Assembly (NCBI GenBank): GCA_024639445.1
Contig: JAHEIJ010000077.1
Span: forward strand, 1 to 9,083
Direction: 5' to 3'
Length of the DNA stretch: 9,083 nucleotides
From: Gammaproteobacteria bacterium
GTDB taxonomy: Bacteria > Pseudomonadota > Gammaproteobacteria > UBA6429 > Thiohalophilaceae
Shown here one piece after another: positions 1 to 7,124 of the stretch (position 1 is the stretch's first letter; every line of letters begins with the position of its first letter). Position numbers and translations under genes: made by a program. The notes beneath the pieces were generated by a model, which ran no database searches, was not told the origin of the DNA, and saw only the letters and a list, made by a program, of their open reading frames with translations.

Positions 1-420
1 CCTTTCGATGTCGCCGAGGGTGAATCAGAAATTGTCGCCGGTTTCCACGTGGAATACTCCGGCATGGCGTTTGCCGTATTCTTCCTGGCCGAATATGCCA
101 ATATGATTCTGGTTTCCGGCCTCGCAGTTCTTATGTTCCTGGGTGGTTGGTTAACGCCACTCCAGGGGTGGGTGCCTGACACGGTATTCACGATACCGGT
201 ACTGGGCCCGTTACTTGACAGCGGAATTCACTGGTTCCTCATGAAGCTGGCGTTTCTCCTGCTTTTCTTCCTGTGGTTCCGCGCGTCCTTCCCACGCTAC
301 CGGTATGACCAAATCATGCGCCTGGGCTGGAAGGTCTTTATTCCCATTACCATTGTGTGGCTGTTGGTGCTGGGAATCGCGATTCTGGTTGGTTTGCCAC
401 CCTGGTTTGATGCGGGTTGA
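1..420 (+). CDS. nuoH: NADH:quinone oxidoreductase subunit H, 3' part (5' end outside window)
   Basis: NuoH is the membrane subunit at the junction of the peripheral and membrane arms of complex I and forms much of the quinone-binding chamber. The frame is open from base 1 and ends in TGA at 418-420, giving 139 residues, so roughly the first 200 of a usual 325-350 are missing. The fragment opens with PFDVAEGESEIVAG, the conserved acidic cytoplasmic loop next to the quinone cavity, followed by EYSGM and FFLAEYANM, all NuoH hallmarks. Three hydrophobic helices follow (about residues 22-50, 78-97 and 114-135), as expected for the C-terminal end. nuoI begins 11 nt after the stop, so the two are co-transcribed. 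The first ATG at 49 lies inside the conserved motif and is not the start. Identification is very secure. Confidence 0.97.
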   Translation, partial: PFDVAEGESEIVAGFHVEYSGMAFAVFFLAEYANMILVSGLAVLMFLGGWLTPLQGWVPDTVFTIPVLGPLLDSGIHWFLMKLAFLLLFFLWFRASFPRYRYDQIMRLGWKVFIPITIVWLLVLGIAILVGLPPWFDAG

Positions 421-431
421 GGGATAGAACC

Positions 432-920
432 ATGCAACGATTTACGCAATATATTAAAAGCCTGTTCCTGCTGGAATTCATGAAGGGTATGCGGGTAACC
501 GGCGGTTATCTGTTTGCGCGTAAGTTTACCGTGCAATACCCGGAGGAAAAGGCACCCATCTCACCTCGCTTTCGAGGCCTGCATGCCTTACGACGCTATC
601 CCAATGGGGAAGAGCGCTGTATCGCCTGCAAATTATGCGAAGCCGTATGTCCCGCCCTGGCGATCACCATTGAATCAGAACAGCGTGAGGATGGCACCAG
701 ACGTACCACACGTTACGACATTGACCTGACAAAGTGTATCTTTTGCGGTTATTGCGAGGAATCTTGTCCCGTTGATTCTATTGTGGAAACTCATATTTAC
801 GAGTACCACGGTGAAAAACGCGGCGACCTGAATATGACCAAGGAACGATTGCTGGCTGTGGGTGATAAATACGAGAAGCAAATCGCGGCGTATCGTCGTG
901 CTGATGCTGATTACCGTTAA
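432..920 (+). CDS. nuoI: NADH:quinone oxidoreductase subunit I, 2x[4Fe-4S] ferredoxin subunit
   Basis: NuoI carries clusters N6a and N6b, which relay electrons from the NADH-oxidising arm toward cluster N2 and quinone. The 162-residue product has an amphipathic N-terminus (about 1-35) that docks on the membrane arm, then two ferredoxin motifs. The first is CIACKLCEAVCP with cysteines 63, 66, 69 and 73; the second is CIFCGYCEESCP with cysteines 102, 105, 108 and 112. All eight ligands are present. The length matches the short NuoI form common in proteobacteria rather than the longer E. coli form. ATG 432 is chosen because a GAGGGA-type ribosome site lies just upstream at about 419-424 and the protein then starts MQRFTQYIKS as in relatives. 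An in-frame TTG at 417 would add five residues and overlap the nuoH stop; it is less likely. Confidence 0.97.
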   Translation: MQRFTQYIKSLFLLEFMKGMRVTGGYLFARKFTVQYPEEKAPISPRFRGLHALRRYPNGEERCIACKLCEAVCPALAITIESEQREDGTRRTTRYDIDLTKCIFCGYCEESCPVDSIVETHIYEYHGEKRGDLNMTKERLLAVGDKYEKQIAAYRRADADYR

Positions 921-938
921 CGAGTAGATTTAATTATT

Positions 939-1544
939 ATGGGCACAGAAAAGATCATCTTTTATGTCTTCGCCGCCATTATGGTGTTCGGTGCGAGTAT
1001 GGTGATTACGGTACGAAACCCGGTCAGGGCGGCACTGTTCCTGGTGTTGACGTTCTTTGCCAGTGCGGCAATCTGGATTCTGTTGGAAGCTGAATTTCTC
1101 GCCATCGTGCTGGTGCTGGTCTATGTGGGTGCCGTAATGGTGTTGTTCCTGTTTGTGGTAATGATGCTGGATATTAATCTGGCCCGTATCAAAGAAGGAT
1201 TTATCCGCTATCTCCCGCTGGGTATCGCGGTTGCTGTCTTAATGGCGGCCATGATGATCCTGGCAGTCGGACCGGAATATTTTGGTCTGGATAAGTTTGC
1301 TGCGCCAACGCCACAGCCTGCCGACTACGGTAACACACGGGAGTTAGGCGAGATCCTCTATACGGTGTATGTCTACCCGTTTGAGATTGCCGCGGTCATA
1401 TTGCTGGTGGCTATTGTCGCTGCGATTGCCTTGACATTGCGTCGCCGTCCCAATGTGAAGCTGCAGAAACCGGAAGAACAAATCGCAGTAAAACGCAATG
1501 ACCGTGTGCGCATGGTGAATATGCCGGCGGAGGAACGCAAATGA
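939..1544 (+). CDS. nuoJ: NADH:quinone oxidoreductase subunit J
   Basis: NuoJ is a small membrane subunit of complex I next to NuoH and NuoK. Its third helix contains the bulge region thought to flip during coupling of quinone reduction to proton transfer. The 201-residue product has five predicted membrane segments (about 5-23, 28-48, 54-77, 92-112 and 147-167). The signature VYVGAVMVLFLFVVMML is at 61-77 with the conserved Tyr62 and Gly64, and the preceding NPVRAALFLVL (27-37) is also typical. The basic, hydrophilic tail (168-201) is probably cytoplasmic and variable in the family. The gene starts 18 nt after nuoI. Its ribosome site is weak (only GAG about 15 nt upstream), which suggests translation helped by coupling. 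The stop TGA overlaps the nuoK start as ATGA at 1541-1544. Confidence 0.96.
   Translation: MGTEKIIFYVFAAIMVFGASMVITVRNPVRAALFLVLTFFASAAIWILLEAEFLAIVLVLVYVGAVMVLFLFVVMMLDINLARIKEGFIRYLPLGIAVAVLMAAMMILAVGPEYFGLDKFAAPTPQPADYGNTRELGEILYTVYVYPFEIAAVILLVAIVAAIALTLRRRPNVKLQKPEEQIAVKRNDRVRMVNMPAEERK
1529..1535 (+). promoter_or_regulatory. Strong Shine-Dalgarno for nuoK inside the nuoJ 3' end
   Basis: The sequence GGAGGAA lies 5 nt before the nuoK ATG at 1541 and inside the last codons of nuoJ. With the ATGA start/stop overlap it fixes the nuoK start and indicates translational coupling of the two membrane subunits. Confidence 0.85.
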
Positions 1545-1846
1545 TCGCGCTATCTGATTATCTGGTGCTTGGCGCCATCATGTTTTGTCTCAGCATTGCG
1601 GGCATTTTCCTGAATCGTAAGAATGTCATTATTCTGTTGATGTCGATTGAACTGATGTTGCTGGCAGTCAACATGAATTTTGTCGCTTTTTCCCATTTTC
1701 TGGGTGACACCGCCGGCCAGGTATTTGTGTTCTTCATCCTGACCGTGGCGGCGGCGGAAGCTGCCATTGGACTGGCCATTCTGGTGGTGCTGTTCCGTAA
1801 CAGGCACACTATCAACGTGGAAGATTTGGATTCACTTAAAGGTTAA
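1541..1846 (+). CDS. nuoK: NADH:quinone oxidoreductase subunit K
   Basis: NuoK is an MrpC-like three-helix membrane subunit of complex I that provides part of the fourth proton path with NuoH and NuoJ. The product is 101 residues, close to the usual 100. Three hydrophobic helices are visible (about 5-23, 29-50 and 61-85). The two essential membrane glutamates are present: Glu37 in MSIELML (E. coli Glu36) and Glu73 in AAAEAAIGLAI (E. coli Glu72). The start is fixed by a strong GGAGGAA 5 nt upstream and by the 4-nt overlap with nuoJ. The stop TAA is followed after 6 nt by the nuoL start. Nothing is unusual about it. Confidence 0.97.
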   Translation: MIALSDYLVLGAIMFCLSIAGIFLNRKNVIILLMSIELMLLAVNMNFVAFSHFLGDTAGQVFVFFILTVAAAEAAIGLAILVVLFRNRHTINVEDLDSLKG

Positions 1847-1852
1847 ACAACC

Positions 1853-3820
1853 GTGTTTGACGATATGCAAAACGTTTATCTCTGGGTTGTGCTGGCGCCA
1901 TTAATTGGCTCAATAATCGCCGGGCTGTTTGGTAAACAAATAGGGCGGGCCGGGGCGCATTGGGTAACCATTATTGGGGTTGCCGTGGCATGGCTGCTGT
2001 CGATGGTGACTTACAAGCATATCGTCATGGATGGTGCGGAACCTTTCAATGGCACAGTCTATACCTGGATGGTCAGTGAAGGCATTCGGTTTGAAATTGG
2101 ATTCCTCATCGATGAACTCACTGCACTGATGATGACCGTGGTGAGTTTTGTATCCTTGATGGTGCATATCTACACCATTGGTTACATGCGCGATGATCCG
2201 GGATATCAACGTTTCTTCAGCTATATCGCACTGTTTACTTTTTCAATGTTGATGCTGGTAATGTCCAATAACTTCCTGCAATTGTTCTTTGGCTGGGAAG
2301 CGGTTGGTCTGGTTTCGTACTTATTGATTGGGTTCTGGTACAAGCGTGAATCGGCGATCTACGCCAATCTAAAAGCTTTTCTGGTTAACCGGGTTGGCGA
2401 CTTCGGTTTTCTGTTAGGGATTGCCGGGGTGCTGATGTACTTCGGCACACTTGACTATGCAAGCGTATTTGCCGGTGCGGCCGAGGTGAATGGCCAGACT
2501 ATTGAAATATTTAACGGCCATGCATGGTCGGTGATGACCGTTATCTGCATCCTGTTGTTCATTGGTGCCATGGGCAAATCAGCCCAGGTACCCTTGCATG
2601 TGTGGCTGCCCGATTCCATGGAAGGTCCGACTCCCATCTCTGCACTGATCCATGCAGCGACCATGGTGACTGCCGGTATCTTCATGGTGGCGCGGATGTC
2701 CCCCCTGTTTGAATTCTCCGAAACAGCCTTGTCATTCATCCTGGTGATCGGTGCGATTACTGCTTTCTTCATGGGCTTGCTGGGGCTGGTGCAGAACGAC
2801 ATCAAGCGGGTAGTGGCCTATTCGACGCTCTCTCAGCTCGGTTACATGACAGTGGCACTGGGTGCCTCGGCTTACGCCGCCGGGATATTCCACCTCATGA
2901 CACACGCATTTTTCAAGGCTTTATTGTTCCTGGCTGCCGGTTCCGTGATTATTGCACTGCACCACGAGCAGGACATGCGAAAAATGGGTGGCTTGCGTAA
3001 GTACATGCCCATCACCTGGATCACGACATTGATTGGCTCTTTAGCCCTGATCGGTACGCCGTTCTTCTCCGGTTTTTATTCCAAGGATTCGATAATCAGC
3101 GCTGTCCATCATTCAACCTTACCCGGTTCCGGTTTTGCCTATATCGCAGTGGTGTCGGGTGTCTTCATTACCGCGCTATACAGTTTCCGCATGTATTTCC
3201 TGGTGTTCCATGGTAAGGAACGCATGGATGAACATACGCGTGAACATATACATGAATCACCACCGGTCGTCACCGTGCCCCTGATACTGCTTGCTATTCC
3301 ATCTGTGATTATTGGAATGATTTACGTGGATGACATGGCCTTTGGCAACTTCTTTGGCAATGCGATTTTTGTACTGCCCCAGCATGATACCCTGGCTGAA
3401 GTCGCCAGCCATTTCCACGGTTCGGCGGTATTTGCCATGGTCGGCCATGCCTTGCTGGAACCTCCTGTATACCTGGCGGCACTGGGTGTGGGGACCGCCT
3501 GGTTTCTCTATCTAAAACGCCCGGATATTCCCGAAATGCTGCAACAGCGATTTTCCTTGTTATATCGCGTGCTGATCAATAAATACGGTTTCGATCGGTT
3601 CAACGAAATTTTCTTCGCAGGCGGTAGCCGCGAAGTCGGCAACCTGCTGTGGAAGAAAGGCGATGTGAAACTGATTGACGGCTTGATCGTAAATGGTTCT
3701 GCCCAGTTGGTAGGGATGGTATCTGTCTTTATGCGACATATTCAGACCGGTTATCTCTATCATTATGCCTTTGTCATGATAATCGGATTATTACTCTTAT
3801 TGGCTATTTATGTCCTGTGA
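1853..3820 (+). CDS. nuoL: NADH:quinone oxidoreductase subunit L, distal antiporter-like proton channel
   Basis: NuoL is the Mrp-antiporter-like subunit at the far end of the membrane arm and forms one proton channel; its long C-terminal lateral helix braces NuoM and NuoN. The product has 655 residues from GTG 1853, or 651 from ATG 1865. Key residues are in place: Glu149 in FFGWEAVGL, Asp183 in NRVGDFGFL, Lys242 in GAMGKSAQVPLHVWLPD, His267 in SALIHAATMV, Lys355 in HAFFKALLFL and Lys411 in FYSKDS. The C-terminal region with KYGFDRFNE and the closing TGYLYHYAFVM is the usual long proteobacterial form. GTG 1853 is preferred because AAAGG at 1838-1842 sits 10 nt upstream, whereas ATG 1865 has no ribosome site. 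However, starting at MQNVYLWVVLAPL also resembles relatives, so the exact start is not settled. Confidence 0.97.
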   Translation: MFDDMQNVYLWVVLAPLIGSIIAGLFGKQIGRAGAHWVTIIGVAVAWLLSMVTYKHIVMDGAEPFNGTVYTWMVSEGIRFEIGFLIDELTALMMTVVSFVSLMVHIYTIGYMRDDPGYQRFFSYIALFTFSMLMLVMSNNFLQLFFGWEAVGLVSYLLIGFWYKRESAIYANLKAFLVNRVGDFGFLLGIAGVLMYFGTLDYASVFAGAAEVNGQTIEIFNGHAWSVMTVICILLFIGAMGKSAQVPLHVWLPDSMEGPTPISALIHAATMVTAGIFMVARMSPLFEFSETALSFILVIGAITAFFMGLLGLVQNDIKRVVAYSTLSQLGYMTVALGASAYAAGIFHLMTHAFFKALLFLAAGSVIIALHHEQDMRKMGGLRKYMPITWITTLIGSLALIGTPFFSGFYSKDSIISAVHHSTLPGSGFAYIAVVSGVFITALYSFRMYFLVFHGKERMDEHTREHIHESPPVVTVPLILLAIPSVIIGMIYVDDMAFGNFFGNAIFVLPQHDTLAEVASHFHGSAVFAMVGHALLEPPVYLAALGVGTAWFLYLKRPDIPEMLQQRFSLLYRVLINKYGFDRFNEIFFAGGSREVGNLLWKKGDVKLIDGLIVNGSAQLVGMVSVFMRHIQTGYLYHYAFVMIIGLLLLLAIYVL

Positions 3821-3844
3821 AAATAAGTAAAAAGGTTAAAACGA

Positions 3845-5365
3845 ATGTTTTCTGATTGGCTTCTAAGCCTGGTGATCTGGGTTCCCATCGTAGGGGGGTG
3901 CCTGGTACTGGCAACGGGTAGTGACAAGTATGCCCCCATCGCTCGCCTGCTGGCTTTGGTCATTGCGGTACTGACATTCCTGTTGAGTATTCCGCTGTGG
4001 ACGAGTTTTGAGATTGGCACGGCTGAAATGCAATTCGTCGAGCGCTCGGTTGAACCCTGGATTAGCACCTTTAATATCTATTATCACCTGGGTATCGATG
4101 GTATTTCGATGCCGCTGATTATGCTCACCACATTTTCAACCGTCATCGTGGTGATTGCCGGCTGGGAAGTGATTAAGCAGCGAGTTGCTCAGTACATGGC
4201 CGCTTTTCTGATCATGGAAGGATTAATGATCGGAGTGTTTGCTTCGCTGGATGCGGCCTTGTTCTATGTGTTCTGGGAAGCCATGTTGATACCGATGTTT
4301 ATTATCATCGGTATTTGGGGTGGAGCACGTCGCGTTTACGCTACCCTGAAGTTCTTTCTCTATACCTTCTTCGGTTCCGTATTCATGCTGGTGGCCTTGT
4401 TATACCTTTATTTCCAGACCGGTAGCTTTGCCATCCTTGATTACCATCAGTACCCTCTGGGTCTGACGGCCCAGATTCTGATTTTTGTCGCCTTCCTGGT
4501 GGCATTTGCGGTTAAGGTGCCAATGTGGCCGGTACATACCTGGTTGCCGGATGCCCATGTGGAAGCCCCGACGGGTGGTTCGGTGATTCTGGCCGCCATT
4601 ATGTTGAAACTGGGTGGTTACGGCTTCCTGCGGTTTTCCTTGCCGATAACTCCCGATGCCAGTCGTGAACTTGACTGGCTAATGATCAGCCTGTCGCTGA
4701 TTGCGGTGGTATACATCGGATTTGTCGCCCTGGTGCAGCGAGACATGAAGAAGCTCATTGCTTATTCATCGATTTCCCACATGGGCTTTGTTACCCTTGG
4801 TTTCTTCCTCGCCTACCAGATCCAGGCGAATACAGGCGAACTCACCGGTGCCACCATGGGCCTGGAAGGGGGCATGGTGCAGATGATTTCCCATGGCTTT
4901 ATTTCCGGCGCCATGTTCCTTGTGGTCGGTGTGCTCTATGATCGAATGCATAGCCGCGAGATCAAGGAGTACGGTGGTGTGGCGAATACCATGCCCATAT
5001 TTGCCACCTTTGCTGTATTTTTTGCGATGGCTAATGCCGGTTTACCCGGAACGTCTGGATTCGTAGGGGAATTCATGGTCATCCTGAGTTCCTTCAAAGC
5101 GAATTTCTGGTTCGCTTTCCTGGCAGGAAGCACCTTGATACTGGGTGCTGCCTACACGCTCTGGATGATTAAGCGTGTTATTTACGGTGAGGTGGCTAAT
5201 GACAGTGTTGCGGCTTTGACAGATATTAACAAGCGTGAATTCCTATATCTGTTCCTGCTTGCTGTCATGGTGCTGCTGATTGGTCTTTGGCCGGCACCGT
5301 TACTCGAAGTTATGGATGCCAGTACCAGTAACCTGTTACAACAAATGATGCAGTCAAAATTATAA
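3845..5365 (+). CDS. nuoM: NADH:quinone oxidoreductase subunit M, antiporter-like proton channel
   Basis: NuoM is the middle Mrp-antiporter-like subunit of the complex I membrane arm and conducts one proton per cycle. The 506-residue product matches the family length (about 500-510) and is hydrophobic throughout, consistent with fourteen helices. The proton-path residues are visible: Glu145 in FYVFWEAMLIPM, Lys224 in AFAVKVPMWPVHTWLPDAH, Lys255 in AIMLKLGGYG, and Glu409 in SGFVGEFMV on the discontinuous helix 12. His231 and His239 flank the WLPDAHVEAPTGGSV stretch typical of NuoM rather than NuoL or NuoN. ATG 3845 is preceded by AAAGG at 3831-3835 with a 9-nt spacer. The gene lies 24 nt after nuoL and 30 nt before nuoN, in the same transcription unit. 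Confidence 0.98.
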   Translation: MFSDWLLSLVIWVPIVGGCLVLATGSDKYAPIARLLALVIAVLTFLLSIPLWTSFEIGTAEMQFVERSVEPWISTFNIYYHLGIDGISMPLIMLTTFSTVIVVIAGWEVIKQRVAQYMAAFLIMEGLMIGVFASLDAALFYVFWEAMLIPMFIIIGIWGGARRVYATLKFFLYTFFGSVFMLVALLYLYFQTGSFAILDYHQYPLGLTAQILIFVAFLVAFAVKVPMWPVHTWLPDAHVEAPTGGSVILAAIMLKLGGYGFLRFSLPITPDASRELDWLMISLSLIAVVYIGFVALVQRDMKKLIAYSSISHMGFVTLGFFLAYQIQANTGELTGATMGLEGGMVQMISHGFISGAMFLVVGVLYDRMHSREIKEYGGVANTMPIFATFAVFFAMANAGLPGTSGFVGEFMVILSSFKANFWFAFLAGSTLILGAAYTLWMIKRVIYGEVANDSVAALTDINKREFLYLFLLAVMVLLIGLWPAPLLEVMDASTSNLLQQMMQSKL

Positions 5366-5395
5366 CCCGGGATTGATTACCAGCGAGTCGTAATA

Positions 5396-6832
5396 ATGAG
5401 TTTTGAGATGCCAAACATAATACCGGCCATACCTGAAATATTTCTGCTGGGTATGATCTGTACGATTCTTGTGATTGATCTATTTCTGTCAGACAGAAGC
5501 CGCATCATTACCTATTTATTGGCACAATTAGCCTTGCTTGGCACCTTGTTTCTAACCTTGAATAGCATGAGTACTGAAACGGTATTAACTTTCAGTGATA
5601 CCTTCGTGCGCGATCCCATGTCAGATATTCTTAAAATTGCGATTTATCTGGCGACGTTTATTACATTCCTGTATTCCAAGGATTATTTACGGGATCGAGG
5701 TATCTTCAAGGGTGAATTTTATCTGCTCGGCCTGTTCGGTGCGCTAGGCATGATGATTCTGGTTTCTGCGCACAACTTATTAACCGTCTATCTCGGACTT
5801 GAATTACTTTCATTATCGCTCTACGCCATGGTGGCGATGCAGCGCGATTCGATCCTGGCATCAGAAGCGGCAATGAAATATTTTGTTCTTGGAGCGATTG
5901 CGTCCGGCATGCTCCTGTATGGCATGTCAATTATCTACGGGCTTACCGGCACGCTGGATTTGGGCCAGATCGCGACACAAATTACCAGCCAGCCTCCCGG
6001 AGTGCTACTGTCCTTTGGCCTGGTGTTCATCATTGTCGGTATTGCATTTAAACTCGGTGCCGTGCCATTCCATATGTGGGTGCCCGATGTCTATCAAGGT
6101 GCACCGACGGCGGTGACGCTTTATATCGGTAGTGCACCGAAAATCGCGGCCTTTGCCATGCTGATGCGCTTACTGGTTGATGGCATGTTGGGCTTGCATG
6201 CCCAGTGGGAGGGTATCCTGATTATTCTTGCCGTGCTGTCCATGGGTGTTGGCAACCTGTTGGCTATCGCCCAGAGTAATATCAAACGCATGCTGGCGTA
6301 TTCCACCATTTCTCATGTCGGCTTTTTGATTCTGGGTGCCTTGACCGGCACGCAGAGCGGCTTCGCCGCTTCCATGTTCTACACCCTCGCCTATGTGCTG
6401 ATGTCACTGGGAGCTTTCGGTATCGTGATGCTGCTCAGTCGTAATGGGTTTGAAGCGGAAAATCTCGACGACTACAAGGGTCTGAGTACCCGCAGTCCCT
6501 GGTATGCCTTTATGATGCTGATCATCATGTTTTCCATGGCGGGCGTACCCCCATTCCTGGGTTTCTGGGCAAAGCTGGTGGTGCTTGAGCAAGTGATTGC
6601 AGCGGATATGGCCTGGTTGGCTGTTGTCGGGGTCGTATTCTCCGTCATTGGCGCTTACTACTACCTCCGCATCATCAAACTGATGTACTTTGACCAGGCT
6701 GAAGAAACCGCACCGCTGGTAAGCAGCCTGGATACCCGCCTGATGCTGAGCCTCAACAGTCTGGCTATCCTGGGCCTGGGACTTTTCCCCGGCGGTTTGA
6801 TGGCCGTCTGTCAGGCCGCGCTGTCCGGCTAG
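5396..6832 (+). CDS. nuoN: NADH:quinone oxidoreductase subunit N, proximal antiporter-like proton channel
   Basis: NuoN is the Mrp-antiporter-like subunit nearest the NuoH/J/K module and normally the last gene of nuo operons. The 478-residue product fits the family (about 475-490). Visible key residues are Glu136 in YLGLELLSLSLYAM, Lys161 in AAMKYFVLGA, Lys219 in IAFKLGAVPFHMWVPDVY, Lys249 in SAPKIAAFAM and Lys393 in LGFWAKL, matching the membrane acidic and lysine set of the subunit. ATG 5396 has only a weak ribosome site (GAG at 5385-5387). An in-frame ATG at 5408 would give a start at MPNIIPAIPEIF and cannot be excluded. The stop is TAG at 6830-6832. No further nuo gene follows, so this is the operon end. 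Confidence 0.97.
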   Translation: MSFEMPNIIPAIPEIFLLGMICTILVIDLFLSDRSRIITYLLAQLALLGTLFLTLNSMSTETVLTFSDTFVRDPMSDILKIAIYLATFITFLYSKDYLRDRGIFKGEFYLLGLFGALGMMILVSAHNLLTVYLGLELLSLSLYAMVAMQRDSILASEAAMKYFVLGAIASGMLLYGMSIIYGLTGTLDLGQIATQITSQPPGVLLSFGLVFIIVGIAFKLGAVPFHMWVPDVYQGAPTAVTLYIGSAPKIAAFAMLMRLLVDGMLGLHAQWEGILIILAVLSMGVGNLLAIAQSNIKRMLAYSTISHVGFLILGALTGTQSGFAASMFYTLAYVLMSLGAFGIVMLLSRNGFEAENLDDYKGLSTRSPWYAFMMLIIMFSMAGVPPFLGFWAKLVVLEQVIAADMAWLAVVGVVFSVIGAYYYLRIIKLMYFDQAEETAPLVSSLDTRLMLSLNSLAILGLGLFPGGLMAVCQAALSG

Positions 6833-6855
6833 CAAAGAAAAAATCTCTATCCCCT

Positions 6856-6877
6856 TGAATTTGTAGATATAAATTCA
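6856..6877. repeat. AT-rich inverted repeat just after nuoN
   Basis: TGAATTT (6856-6862) and AAATTCA (6871-6877) are perfect 7-base complements separated by 8 bases. The stem is almost all A/T, so as RNA it would be weak; as DNA it could be a protein-binding dyad. It lies 24 nt past the nuoN stop. No function is assigned. Confidence 0.4.
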
Positions 6878-6896
6878 CAATATTTCTCTGGTCACA

Positions 6897-6911
6897 CGCT
6901 GATTCTCAGCG
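6897..6911 (+). repeat. Compact hairpin downstream of nuoN (possible 3'-end structure)
   Basis: CGCTGA-TTC-TCAGCG is a perfect 6-bp stem with a 3-base loop, about 65 nt after the nuoN stop. Four of the six pairs are G-C. It is followed by CCTGTCGACG rather than a T-run, so it does not look like an intrinsic terminator. It could stabilise the 3' end of the nuo transcript or mark a processing point; this is inference. Confidence 0.4.
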
Positions 6912-7012
6912 CCTGTCGACGTACCCTAAGCCCTGGTATGTTTCAGACAATGGTTTGCAAGATAGCGGCCTCGGGCTGATTCTTCCTGACTTAGCTATAA
7001 AAAATGCATAAT

Positions 7013-7028
7013 GCACCTTTCATGGTGC
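7013..7028. repeat. Inverted repeat GCACC-N6-GGTGC
   Basis: GCACC (7013-7017) and GGTGC (7024-7028) form a 5-bp GC-rich stem with a 6-base loop. Read on the - strand, the stem is followed after about 9 bases by a run of six T, a layout faintly like a terminator. However, no - strand gene ends here, so this is recorded only as a structural element. Confidence 0.35.
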
Positions 7029-7085
7029 TGATTTAACAATAATACCTTCACATTGACTAATTTTCTGTAAGTCTAAGAGATTTAT

Positions 7086-7094
7086 TGTAATAAT
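7086..7094 (+). promoter_or_regulatory. Possible extended -10 promoter element for the kinase gene
   Basis: TG-T-AATAAT at 7086-7094 matches the extended -10 pattern TGnTATAAT at all but one position. It would place a transcript start near 7101 and a leader of about 24 nt before ATG 7125. The base run at the expected -35 position (7066-7071) is a poor match. A good -35-like TTGACT exists at 7053-7058, but it is about 30 bp away, too far to pair with this -10. This is a tentative call made by eye. Confidence 0.25.
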
Positions 7095-7096
7095 AT

Positions 7097-7109
7097 TTGC
7101 ATTCTGCAA
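7097..7109. repeat. Short dyad between the putative -10 and the kinase ribosome site
   Basis: TTGCA-TTC-TGCAA is a perfect 5-bp dyad with a 3-base centre. It lies immediately before the ribosome site AAAGGG (7111-7116), where an operator or leader hairpin could influence kinase expression. Such a short dyad can easily arise by chance. Confidence 0.3.
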
Positions 7110-7110
7110 T

Positions 7111-7116
7111 AAAGGG
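7111..7116 (+). promoter_or_regulatory. Shine-Dalgarno of the histidine kinase gene
   Basis: AAAGGG lies 8 nt before ATG 7125 and supports that codon as the start. The protein then begins with a short basic stretch (MQLRHK) directly before the first membrane helix, as expected for a sensor kinase. Confidence 0.65.
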
Positions 7117-7124
7117 CATCATTG

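Larger units (their letters stand above)
6833..7124. other. Intergenic gap between nuoN and the histidine kinase gene
   Basis: These 292 bases contain no credible gene in either direction. They hold the 3' end signals of the nuo operon and the leader of the kinase gene. By eye there are inverted repeats at 6856-6877, 6897-6911, 7013-7028 and 7097-7109, and the heptamer GCTGATT occurs at 6898, 6975 and 7027. The last 100 bases are markedly AT-rich, as expected for a promoter region. None of the hairpins is followed on the + strand by a run of T, so a classical rho-independent terminator for nuo is not seen; termination may be rho-dependent or incomplete, with read-through into the kinase. Confidence 0.7.

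Noticed and set aside
417..431. TTG start for nuoI overlapping the nuoH stop (TTGA)
   Set aside because: It would add only MRDRT, and the GAGGGA ribosome site would lie inside the extension. ATG 432 has suitable spacing and gives the family's usual N-terminus.
6404..6835. 143-codon - strand open frame opposite the nuoN 3' end
   Set aside because: It is antisense to a highly conserved nuoN region and is rich in His/Gln with no domain character, typical of the complement of membrane-protein codons.
6996..7030. - strand intrinsic terminator (GCACC/GGTGC stem with a T-run)
   Set aside because: The T-run is separated from the stem by about 9 bases, the stem is only 5 bp, and there is no - strand gene upstream to terminate.
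7053..7086. Sigma70 promoter using TTGACT at 7053 as -35
   Set aside because: At 15-18 bp spacing the available hexamers (TAAGAG, AGAGAT, GAGATT) are poor -10 elements. The better -10-like sequence at 7089 is about 30 bp away.
7040..7120. Sigma54 (-24/-12) promoter before the kinase
   Set aside because: TTTGCA at 7096-7101 resembles a -12 half, but there is no GG at the required distance upstream.
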